From Bacteroidota bacterium (GTDB lineage Bacteria > Bacteroidota > Bacteroidia > Chitinophagales > Saprospiraceae): a stretch of DNA of 6,570 nt. The notes under the pieces were generated by a model, which was given only the letters and a program-made list of their open reading frames with translations, did not search any database and had not been told where the DNA came from. The position numbers and the translations under genes were made by a program. Each line of letters opens with the position of its first letter. Position 1 is the stretch's first letter. The DNA lies in NCBI GenBank assembly GCA_024277695.1, contig JAJRUR010000311.1, positions 1-6,570 of the forward strand, read 5' to 3'. Below, in pieces: positions 1 through 6,012 of this stretch.

Positions 1-111
1 ATGATGCGCCATAAGGTGCGCAAATCCGAAGGCTTTGATGACATTTATACAAAACAACTATCCGTAGATTTAGTTCTGATTAGAAAGTGTATAGTTTGCT
101 TTCAGCTATGA
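1..111 (+). CDS. Possible 3' end of an unidentified gene, cut by the window edge
   Basis: Frame 1 is open from the first base to a TGA at 109-111 (36 codons). The other two plus-strand frames stop early, at 2-4 and 12-14. The first half reads like a soluble protein (KSEGFDDIYTKQLS), but the last dozen residues (VLIRKCIVCFQL) look less convincing and I recognise no family. The competing reading is on the minus strand: an ATG at 44-42 opens a frame running off the left edge and beginning MSSKPSDLRTLW. The two readings overlap and probably only one is real. If the plus reading holds, the gene converges on the lipoprotein gene and the tandem repeats lie between two gene ends. Confidence 0.25.
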   Translation: MMRHKVRKSEGFDDIYTKQLSVDLVLIRKCIVCFQL

Positions 112-125
112 CCCATTCTGTTAAG

Positions 126-330
126 ATTACAGCATTTTGGCACTTCACCTCGACTATTATAGTGGTGTACAATCTTGAGCAAGCAGTCTGAAGATATTTT
201 GGAAAATTTTGGTGTATTTAGGTAAGTAATAGAATTATAGGTGGTTATATATGGTGAAAAATTTTAAAGCTCAAGTATTTAAGCAAAATACATAACCGGA
301 TCCCAAATCCCTCTACCTACGCATCCGTAG
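126..330. repeat. Repeat unit 1 (205 bp)
   Basis: A 172-bp core (126-297) plus a 33-bp linker (298-330). This is the most diverged copy: its eight private substitutions all lie between 132 and 191. They remove one half of the CTCGAC/GTCGAG dyad that units 2 and 3 carry, and they change the minus-strand ATG seen in those units to TTG. Confidence 0.92.
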
Positions 331-535
331 ATTACATCATTTTGGCACTTCACCTCGACTATTATAGTGGTGTACATTTTTGGTCGAGCAGTCTAGAGAT
401 ATTTTGGAAAATTTTGGTGTATTTAGTTAAGTAGTAGAATTATAGTTGTTTATATATGGTGAAAAATTTTAAAGCTCAAGTATTTAAGCAAAATACATAA
501 CCGGATCCCAAATCCCTCTACCTAGGCATCCGTAG
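331..535. repeat. Repeat unit 2 (205 bp)
   Basis: The core is at 331-502 and the linker at 503-535. Its four private changes are clustered in the stretch matching unit 1 positions 222-244. Apart from one base in the linker (525, G for C), it is identical to unit 1 from position 450 onward. Confidence 0.92.
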
Positions 536-707
536 ATTACATCATTTTGGCACTTCACCTCGACTATTATAGTGGTGTACATTTTTGGTCGAGCAGTCTA
601 GAGATATTTTGGAAAATTTTGGCGTATTTAGGTAAGTAATAGAATTATAGGCGGTTATATATGGTGAAAAATTTTAAAGCTCAAGTATTTAAGCAAAATA
701 CATAACC
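536..707. repeat. Repeat unit 3 (172 bp, lacks the linker)
   Basis: Core only. It ends at CATAACC (701-707), exactly where the linker begins in the other two units, so the array may be built from a 172-bp element plus a 33-bp linker. It has two private T-to-C changes, equivalent to unit 1 positions 213 and 242. Confidence 0.92.
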
Positions 708-721
708 ACTCACCGAACTCA

Positions 722-739
722 ACTATCCTCTCGGATAAT
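722..739 (-). other. Small hairpin with GAGA tetraloop downstream of the lipoprotein gene
   Basis: In minus-strand RNA, ATTATCC and GGATAGT pair over seven positions, one of them a G-U wobble, around a GAGA loop of the GNRA type. It lies about 60 bp past the stop of the lipoprotein gene. No U-tract follows, so it is not a standard intrinsic terminator, although it could protect or process a 3' end. The rest of 708-801 is AT-rich with nothing else recognisable. Confidence 0.3.
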
Positions 740-801
740 AGCTCTGTATCTATCTTATAGACTTCATACTCTATATTCCCTATATTTTAAGAATAGCCAT
801 C

Positions 802-1224
802 TTACTCCATAAAGAGTTCAGGTCGGTTCATAGCAACATAGTAGCTCAGTTGCCATTCGTTACCGAGTTGTACAAAACGACGCATCATACCATAGCCTGT
901 AGTACGATGAATGATATATTCTTCGATGATACCATCATCTATGATCTGATACTGTCTTTTGAATGAACCGTCCATGTCATCGAAGGAGCGATGGAGTGAC
1001 CACTGATCAGCTGTCCATCGGTAATCGGGGACTAAGCTATCCCTCATCTCAGGTTTTCCTTCCAGAGGAAAGCTGATATGACGCATTTGGTAGAGACTGT
1101 CTGAGTGAAATCGTTTGTAAAATGCTTCAAAGTCTTGTGGCAGACCACTTTTTGAAGCTTTTTTTTGCCTGCAGGCACTTATACCCAACATGAGTACGAT
1201 AATACTAATCCAATAAACTCGCAT
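802..1224 (-). CDS. Small lipoprotein, DUF4348-like
   Basis: A 140-residue protein with a lipoprotein signal peptide: Arg2, a hydrophobic core at about residues 4-15 (WISIIVLMLGI), and a lipobox ISAC with the acylated cysteine at Cys18. The mature part is about 122 residues, soluble and rich in aromatic residues, with FEAFYKRFHSDSLYQ near its start and the segments FPLEGKP and YRWTADQW further on. From memory this pattern matches DUF4348, a family of Bacteroidota lipoproteins of unknown function; the assignment is not checked. The residues after Cys18 are basic (RQKK) rather than acidic, which argues weakly against the surface-export signal of some Bacteroidota lipoproteins. The start codon lies inside the end of the upstream transferase gene (20-nt overlap), so the two are probably co-transcribed. 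No Shine-Dalgarno sequence is visible. Confidence 0.8.
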   Translation of the reverse strand: MRVYWISIIVLMLGISACRQKKASKSGLPQDFEAFYKRFHSDSLYQMRHISFPLEGKPEMRDSLVPDYRWTADQWSLHRSFDDMDGSFKRQYQIIDDGIIEEYIIHRTTGYGMMRRFVQLGNEWQLSYYVAMNRPELFME

Positions 1225-1849
1225 AAACCAATAAATATTTGTTTTGAATCAAATTCCATTCTATTTTGAAAGCAGCTTGTTCTGTTTTCGTTGACAATAA
1301 CCCTATCGTCTGACCGTATTGCTTATCAGTATTAAACGGGTTGATGGACATATTTCTTCTAAAATCAAGCTTTTTTTTGCCATGCGCTTTGTATATACAC
1401 TCTTTTGCGCCCCAATAGACATGCATAGCTATGAGGCTTTCGGGATTTTGCATAGATTGGAGTTCTGTATCGCTGATAAATTTGTGGCGGATGTTTCTGA
1501 TTTTGCCGGTCAAGAGTTGTATATCGATACCGCAGGATATTTTTGCCAAAGCGACAGCTACCAGATCGTGTGAGTGGCTCATGGAGATTTCTAGATGCGT
1601 GCCCAATAGATGTGGTTTTCCATAGCGGTCTTTGAGGCAGGGTGGTCGGTTATTAACAGGCAAAAACTGCTGAAGTAGATATCTGCCGGCATACCACTCT
1701 AAGAGTCTTCCTGAGCGATAGCCCTCAGACTCACGGCGCTCTGCTTTGTATAGAGTGGTATGACTTTTAAAAAAGTCCAAGCCTTCCTCTACCCGCCAAA
1801 CGGCTAAGATACTCTCTGTACTTGGTTTGTAAAGGTGGACATTAGGCAT
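1205..1849 (-). CDS. Sfp-type 4'-phosphopantetheinyl transferase
   Basis: A 214-residue enzyme expected to move the phosphopantetheine arm of coenzyme A onto a serine of acyl, peptidyl or similar carrier proteins in the cytoplasm. The length suits the Sfp group rather than the roughly 120-residue AcpS group. Visible family motifs are the RLLEWYAGRYLL helix (48-59), GKPHL (77-81), the SMSHSHDLVAVA substrate loop (89-100), GIDI (107-110) with metal ligand Asp109, and WGAKECIYKAHGKKKLDF (146-163) with Glu150 and Lys154. The position after GIDI is Gln111, where Sfp has Glu as a second metal ligand. No carrier-protein or synthase gene is nearby, so the target is unknown; it may be the general fatty-acid carrier. 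The gene is divergent from dcd and overlaps the lipoprotein gene downstream by 20 nt. The ATG at 1849 gives a normal N terminus. Confidence 0.9.
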   Translation of the reverse strand: MPNVHLYKPSTESILAVWRVEEGLDFFKSHTTLYKAERRESEGYRSGRLLEWYAGRYLLQQFLPVNNRPPCLKDRYGKPHLLGTHLEISMSHSHDLVAVALAKISCGIDIQLLTGKIRNIRHKFISDTELQSMQNPESLIAMHVYWGAKECIYKAHGKKKLDFRRNMSINPFNTDKQYGQTIGLLSTKTEQAAFKIEWNLIQNKYLLVYASLLD

Positions 1850-1895
1850 AGGATAAGGCTATATTTAGTAGTATATTGTGCCACAAAATACAAAT
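1850..1895. promoter_or_regulatory. Divergent promoter region between the transferase gene and dcd
   Basis: Only 46 bp separate the two start codons, so promoters in both directions must lie here or inside the opposite gene. On the plus strand TATATTTA at 1860-1867 matches the Bacteroidota -7 box TAnnTTTG at all but the last position and would give a short leader for dcd. I see no convincing -33 element, and no good match on the minus strand. Confidence 0.35.
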
Positions 1896-2432
1896 ATGAT
1901 ACTATCTGATCAAAAGATTTTAGAAGCCCTGGAAAGTGGGGACATAGTTATAGACCCTTTTGACCCTGCTGCGCTAGGTACTAACTCCTATGATGTACAT
2001 TTGAGCAAGTATCTGGCCGTATATCAAGATAAGGTCTTGGATGCAAAAAAGCACAATAAAATAGAAGAAATCATTATTCCGAAAGATGGGTATATAATCC
2101 AACCGGGTGTGATATATTTGGGTGTAACCCAAGAATATACCGAAACGCATAACAGTGTCCCTTTTTTGGAAGGAAAGTCGAGTGTTGGTAGATTGGGAAT
2201 AGATATCCACGCTACTGCCGGTAAAGGTGATGTAGGTTTTTGCAATACTTGGACGTTGGAATTATCTTGTGTGCAGCCGGTACGTATTTATGAGGGGATG
2301 CCCATCGGACAGTTGATCTACTTTGCGGTCCAGGGTGATATCCAAAATTACTATAACAAGAAGAAAGGAGCAAAATATGTCACGATTACAGACCGACCTG
2401 TAGAGTCCATGATGTGGAAAAATAAATTTTAG
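1896..2432 (+). CDS. dcd: dCTP deaminase
   Basis: Deaminates dCTP to dUTP in the cytoplasm, feeding dUMP and thymidylate synthesis; it belongs to the trimeric dUTPase/dCTP deaminase fold. The frame extends up to a GTG at 1878, but the ATG at 1896 is preferred because the protein then starts MILSDQKILEAL, the usual N terminus of the family, and has 178 residues, the typical length. Visible motifs (numbered from this ATG) are LGTNSYDVHL (27-36), the nucleotide-binding loop EGKSSVGRLG (92-101), WTLEL (119-123) with Glu122 in the place of the E. coli catalytic Glu138, and GQLIYF (138-143). Whether it also hydrolyses dUTP, as the bifunctional enzymes do, cannot be settled by eye. The gene stands alone, divergent from the transferase and convergent on the PASTA gene with 11 bp between. 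Confidence 0.95.
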   Translation: MILSDQKILEALESGDIVIDPFDPAALGTNSYDVHLSKYLAVYQDKVLDAKKHNKIEEIIIPKDGYIIQPGVIYLGVTQEYTETHNSVPFLEGKSSVGRLGIDIHATAGKGDVGFCNTWTLELSCVQPVRIYEGMPIGQLIYFAVQGDIQNYYNKKKGAKYVTITDRPVESMMWKNKF

Positions 2433-2443
2433 CGATCGAAGGA

Positions 2444-3277
2444 TCAAAATTCTTGGTATTCGGGACAGAAGGAGGGACGTTCTTGGGTGAGAAATAGTTT
2501 GACGGTAGATCCCATCTCTATGGTTTTAGAGGAGCCAACTGCAGGGGATTGCTTCCAAACAAAGGCATTTTCGAGATCTGTGATCCCACCATCTTCCAGT
2601 ATTTTGATATCGGCTTGATAGCTTTCGAGCAAAAAGCGAGCTTCTCCATAAGTCTTGCACAATAGATTGGGTAGTTCGAGCAGTCCTCCACGACGTTTGG
2701 AAAGGACAAATTTGATAGTAGAGCCAGCCTTGAGTTCGACTTGGTCTTTTCTGCCTTTGGCAGTGACAATCGTGTCCCTACCATAAATAGCCATCAATAT
2801 ATGATCAGCGGGACCGGGGTCATACCTATGGCCGACTACTTCTGCATTGAGCTCATAGCCTTGCTTGAGTTCTTTTTTCTTTCGTTTGAAGTTTTTTCCA
2901 TAGAGTATTGGCAACTGGCTTACTTTAATCTTATCCGCTTCGTATTTGGTTATGGTTACATATACTTTGCGATCTTGCTTGACTATATCCCCGGCCTTAG
3001 GTGTCTGTCTCAAGATGATACCTCCGGATTTGCCTACTACAAAGATCGAATCGGATACTACCATCACAAAACTTCGCTCTTGGGCATGATCTTGTGATAT
3101 TTTGAGATCACGACCTACATAGTCTGGCATTTTGAGTTGCTGACCATGATGTGTGTATTGCTTGAGCCAAAAGCTTACAATATTCAAAAGTATCAAACCG
3201 GCAATGGTAAGTAGTGCCAGATTTTTCCAAAAGTATTTGCTGACCAAGATGCTCGATATAGTCTTAAGTATTGGCAT
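2444..3277 (-). CDS. PASTA-domain membrane protein without a kinase domain
   Basis: A 277-residue protein with a short cytoplasmic N terminus, one transmembrane helix at about 18-38 (NLALLTIAGLILLNIVSFWL) and a periplasmic remainder. The remainder holds two clear PASTA repeats: about 47-111, containing MPDYVGRDL and QTPKAGDIVK and ending VYVTIT; and about 199-265, containing ELPNLLCKTYGEA and WKQSPAVGSS and ending VKLFLTQ. The middle stretch (about 113-195) looks like a degenerate third repeat with a basic insert KRKKK (131-135). In Gram-positive bacteria PASTA repeats sit on Ser/Thr kinases and penicillin-binding proteins and can bind peptidoglycan fragments; here there is neither kinase nor transpeptidase. 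It lies 39 bp downstream of ddl on the same strand, so the two are probably one operon and a cell-wall role is a reasonable inference. No signal peptidase site is evident, so it should remain anchored in the inner membrane. Confidence 0.88.
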   Translation of the reverse strand: MPILKTISSILVSKYFWKNLALLTIAGLILLNIVSFWLKQYTHHGQQLKMPDYVGRDLKISQDHAQERSFVMVVSDSIFVVGKSGGIILRQTPKAGDIVKQDRKVYVTITKYEADKIKVSQLPILYGKNFKRKKKELKQGYELNAEVVGHRYDPGPADHILMAIYGRDTIVTAKGRKDQVELKAGSTIKFVLSKRRGGLLELPNLLCKTYGEARFLLESYQADIKILEDGGITDLENAFVWKQSPAVGSSKTIEMGSTVKLFLTQERPSFCPEYQEF

Positions 3278-3316
3278 GGTGTATATATGTACGCTACTTA
3301 TTTGTGATTGAGTCTG

Positions 3317-4426
3317 CTAAAGTACAGTTTTTGACGAATTATCGAATCGAAGCTCATATTTTTGATGTTCTTCTATGGCGAGGTCGATCAGTCTGGAGAT
3401 GAGTTCTTGATAGTCTAAGCCGGATTTTTTCCACAGTTTGGGATACATACTGATGTTGGTAAAGCCTGGGATTGTATTGATTTCATTTACGATGAGTTTG
3501 CCATTATTTTGCATAAAAAAGTCGATGCGAGCCATACCGCTACACTCCAACAAACGAAATACTTCGATCGCTTGTTGTCGGATATGTAGGGACTGCGCTT
3601 CGGTAATCTGTGCAGGTATCTCGACGCGTGCTCCATCATCATCAATATATTTATTTTCAAAAGAATACCATATGGATTTGGGGATTACCTCACCGACGAT
3701 CGAAGCTTTGGGGTCTTGATTGCCCAGTACAGCACACTCGAGCTCTCGCCCTACAATTTTTTCTTCGACGATGACTTTTGGATCATAACGAAAAGCACGC
3801 TCTAGAGCTATTTTGTAATCTTCTGCATTATCTACATATGATACACCTACAGATGATCCGAGATTTGCCGGTTTGAGAAAGAGTTCTGTTCCTAGATGCT
3901 CAGCTACAAAACTAAAACCCAAATGATCGTTGTATCCTTGGCGCAAGGTGATAAAGTCAGCTACAGCTATACCGGCATCGCGTAGCAAACGCTTGGTGAT
4001 GTCTTTGTCCATACCTACTGCTGACCCGAGGATGCCACAGCCTACACAAGGGATATTTGCCATCTTGGCAAGACCTTGGATGGATCCGTCTTCACCAAAG
4101 ATACCGTGCAATACCGGAAAGATGACATCGACTTTACTGAGTTGGGTAAGCGTTTTTTGTGACAGAATCAGGCGCTGATCTGCATTTTGAGAAAATAGGA
4201 TAGGGTGGTTTGTTTGTGTTATTTCTATTCGATGTGCATTCGTATCGTGGAGGAGTTGGAGCTGATCTCCTTGATAATGCCAGATACCCTCTTGATCGAT
4301 GCCGATAAGTATAGGCTCAAATCGAGATCGATCTATAGCCTCTATGATATTTTTGGCTGAGAGTAAAGATATGCGATGCTCGGTGGATCGACCTCCGAAT
4401 ACAATGGCTACTTTTGTCTTGTTCAT
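3317..4426 (-). CDS. ddl: D-alanine--D-alanine ligase
   Basis: An ATP-dependent cytoplasmic ATP-grasp enzyme joining two D-alanines for the peptidoglycan stem peptide. The 369 residues contain the family motifs in order: VFGGRSTEHRISLLSAKN (9-26) with Glu16, HGIFGEDGSIQG (107-118), MDKDITK (139-145), FLKPANLGSSVGVS (183-196) with the catalytic serine in the GSS triplet, the mobile-loop ENKYIDDDG (257-265), ARIDFF (299-304) and VNEINTIPGFTNISMYP (313-329). Arg300, Asp302, Glu315 and Asn317 stand where E. coli DdlB has its ATP/Mg ligands. Tyr260 in the mobile loop is the residue expected of a true D-Ala-D-Ala enzyme; D-lactate-adding relatives change it. The gene is about 60 residues longer than DdlB, in the range of the longer DdlA/VanA-like forms. 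It is first in a probable operon with the PASTA gene and divergent from the MATE gene. Confidence 0.96.
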   Translation of the reverse strand: MNKTKVAIVFGGRSTEHRISLLSAKNIIEAIDRSRFEPILIGIDQEGIWHYQGDQLQLLHDTNAHRIEITQTNHPILFSQNADQRLILSQKTLTQLSKVDVIFPVLHGIFGEDGSIQGLAKMANIPCVGCGILGSAVGMDKDITKRLLRDAGIAVADFITLRQGYNDHLGFSFVAEHLGTELFLKPANLGSSVGVSYVDNAEDYKIALERAFRYDPKVIVEEKIVGRELECAVLGNQDPKASIVGEVIPKSIWYSFENKYIDDDGARVEIPAQITEAQSLHIRQQAIEVFRLLECSGMARIDFFMQNNGKLIVNEINTIPGFTNISMYPKLWKKSGLDYQELISRLIDLAIEEHQKYELRFDNSSKTVL

Positions 4427-4473
4427 AAGATGATGCTATGTCTTGTTGTCGTGCCGAAGCCCCAACTGCTATA

Positions 4474-4481
4474 CAAAATTA
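4474..4481 (-). promoter_or_regulatory. ddl: Candidate -7 box for the ddl-PASTA operon
   Basis: On the minus strand the bases read TAATTTTG, an exact match to the Bacteroidota -7 consensus TAnnTTTG, ending 47 bp before the ddl start codon. A TTTG lies upstream at 4507-4510, but the 25-nt gap is longer than the usual 17-23, so the -33 part is weak. Confidence 0.4.
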
Positions 4482-4620
4482 CGTAATATGATCATTCTTT
4501 TGTTATCAAAGATATGGATTTGACATTATTTTGGCTTATAAGCTGAGTATTCGATAGCTTCTTTTGAGAGGATGTTCTCAGACTATTTATATCCTGATGA
4601 TTAGATTTCGTTGTTGGGAT

Positions 4621-4628
4621 TATCTTTG
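4621..4628 (+). promoter_or_regulatory. Candidate -7 box just before the MATE start codon
   Basis: TATCTTTG matches TAnnTTTG exactly and ends 7 nt before the ATG at 4636. Used as a -7 element, it would start the transcript at or next to the ATG, giving a nearly leaderless mRNA. No TTTG is seen at the expected -33 distance. TAGATTTC at 4602-4609 matches at all but the last position and is an alternative giving a leader of about 20 nt. The remainder of 4482-4620 shows nothing else I can name. Confidence 0.35.
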
Positions 4629-4635
4629 ACCACTT

Positions 4636-5937
4636 ATGAATAAAGAGATATTACGGCTTACAATCCCCAATATACTGAGCAACGTATCGGTACCACTCTT
4701 GAGTACTGTAGATACAGTGCTTATGGGTAGGCTGTCGGTGACACACTTGGGTGCTATAGGACTAGGGGCGATGATTTTTAATTTTGTTTATTGGAATTTT
4801 GGATTTTTACGGATGGGTACGACGGGTATGACGGCTCAGGCTTTCGGTTCTGTCAACCGGACAGGTCAAGTGCGTACATTATACAGGTCTCTTGCACTAG
4901 CCGGATTGATCTCCTTTCTGCTCATATTATTCGGCAGTCCGTTAACGGATCTGGCTATCGACTTGATGAAGACTTCTGCTGATCAGGCTGATTTTGTTCG
5001 GCGGTATATACGCATACGATTATGGGCGGCACCGGCTACCTTAGGCTTGTACGTGTTGTTCGGTTGGTTTTTTGGGCTTCAGAATTCGGTGATACCTTTA
5101 GTGATTACTTTGGTCATCAATTTGATCAATATTGTATTGAGTTACATTTTTGTCCTACGTTTTGGTTATGAAATCAGAGGGGTGGCTTATGGTACGGTGA
5201 TTGCTCAGTATTTTGGGTTTATTTTGGCTATGTTATTTGTTGTTTGGAGATACAAGGACTTGTTTGGAAGGAGTAGTAGTAGCTTTTTATGGAGTGTCGA
5301 TTGGTCAGAGTGGATTGGATTTCTGCGTATCCATAGAGATATTTTCTTACGTACCCTGTGTTTGACTTTGGTCTTTGTATTTTTCTATAGAAGATCATCT
5401 ATGGGAGGTGCAAGTATTTTGGCTATCAATATCATCCTTATGCAGTTGATCAATTGGATGTCTTATGGTATAGATGGTTTTGCCTATGCTGCAGAGAGCC
5501 TTACCGGCAAATATTATGGTGCGCGAGATCGCCATCGTATGGATATGGTTATTCGCTATATATTTTACTGGAGTGTTGCATTTGCTATTTTTTATAGTGG
5601 GTTCTATGGACTATTTGATAAGCAGATATTTGGATTGTTTACTAAGGATGAGCAGATTGTGGATCTTGCGCATCAGTACAGGTACTGGATGGTGCTCTTG
5701 CCTTTGGTGGGCTTTGCTTCTTATATTTGGGATGGAATATTTATAGGGATTACAGCTTCTAGGGCTATGCGGAATAGTATGTTTTTTTCACTTATCATTT
5801 TTGCCGGAGCATTTTATTTTTCGTCCGAAGTGATGGATGTCGTATCCTCGCTGTGGCTTAGCTTGAGTTTGTTTTTATTTGCTCGGGCGATGATTCAGTG
5901 GTGGATGTTTCGGAAGAGCTATTGGGATTTGGATTAA
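4636..5937 (+). CDS. MATE-family efflux transporter, DinF-like
   Basis: A 433-residue inner-membrane protein with about twelve hydrophobic segments, expected to export organic cations, drugs or other small molecules by Na+ or H+ antiport. The start LRLTIPNILSNVSVPLLST (7-25) followed by DTVLMGRLS (26-34) is the standard MATE N terminus, and GFLRMGTTGMTAQAFG (56-71) matches the family's first-repeat signature. The DinF branch is suggested by DGFAYAAESLTGKYYGARD (280-298) at the start of the second half and by WDGIFIGITASRAMRNSM (365-382). The length is close to E. coli DinF. Substrate cannot be inferred, and I see no SOS (LexA) operator upstream. It stands alone, divergent from ddl and convergent on the DUF1232 gene. 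No SD sequence precedes the ATG, and a possible -7 box lies only 7 nt before it. Confidence 0.93.
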   Translation: MNKEILRLTIPNILSNVSVPLLSTVDTVLMGRLSVTHLGAIGLGAMIFNFVYWNFGFLRMGTTGMTAQAFGSVNRTGQVRTLYRSLALAGLISFLLILFGSPLTDLAIDLMKTSADQADFVRRYIRIRLWAAPATLGLYVLFGWFFGLQNSVIPLVITLVINLINIVLSYIFVLRFGYEIRGVAYGTVIAQYFGFILAMLFVVWRYKDLFGRSSSSFLWSVDWSEWIGFLRIHRDIFLRTLCLTLVFVFFYRRSSMGGASILAINIILMQLINWMSYGIDGFAYAAESLTGKYYGARDRHRMDMVIRYIFYWSVAFAIFYSGFYGLFDKQIFGLFTKDEQIVDLAHQYRYWMVLLPLVGFASYIWDGIFIGITASRAMRNSMFFSLIIFAGAFYFSSEVMDVVSSLWLSLSLFLFARAMIQWWMFRKSYWDLD

Positions 5938-5947
5938 ATTTTTTTTT
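5927..5947 (+). terminator. Weak candidate terminator at the end of the MATE gene
   Basis: A run of nine T (5939-5947) begins two bases after the TAA stop. It is preceded by a poor AT-only stem, ATTT/AAAT around GGATT, extendable only by G-U pairs. The T-run and convergent layout favour termination, but the stem is too weak to be confident. Confidence 0.25.
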
Positions 5948-6012
5948 GATGTCTTATAATCCTATGTAACATATTATATCGATCATCCTGTAGGAAGTTG
6001 TCCTATTGGACT

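Larger units (their letters stand above)
124..707. repeat. Tandem repeat array, exact 205-bp period, 2.85 copies
   Basis: Seen directly: the marker ATTAC starts at 126, 331 and 536, and CATAACC starts at 291, 496 and 701, so the period is exactly 205 bp with no insertions or deletions. The third copy stops after 172 bp at CATAACC, and unique sequence begins at 708. Counted by eye, units 1 and 2 differ at 13 of 205 positions, units 2 and 3 at 6 of 172, and units 1 and 3 at 10 of 172. No frame stays open through the array, and the equal length comes without codon-like conservation. Each unit carries short dyads described under findings. I recognise no known repeat family, so the origin (amplified intergenic element, regulatory RNA array or replication slippage product) is open. 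Confidence 0.96.

Noticed and set aside
124..707. CRISPR array
   Set aside because: The repeat is 205 bp long with no short repeat alternating with unique spacers, and adjacent units are near-identical throughout.
124..707. Integron attC sites or an insertion sequence
   Set aside because: GGTTAT and ATAACC occur in each unit but in the opposite order from attC core sites, and there is no integrase, transposase, terminal inverted repeat or target duplication.
1319..1625. Open frames on the plus strand opposite the transferase gene
   Set aside because: They are antisense to well-conserved catalytic motifs and show no recognisable domain.
1878..1895. GTG at 1878 as the dcd start
   Set aside because: It adds six residues (starting PQNTN) ahead of the conserved MILSD terminus; the ATG at 1896 gives the usual 178-residue protein.
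2741..3097. 118-residue open frame opposite the PASTA gene
   Set aside because: It lies wholly antisense to a gene with clear domains and is an unstructured run of aromatic residues, as expected of a shadow frame.
5991..6005. TAGGA/TCCTA hairpin between the MATE and DUF1232 genes as a bidirectional terminator
   Set aside because: The stem is only five pairs and no T-run follows on either strand.
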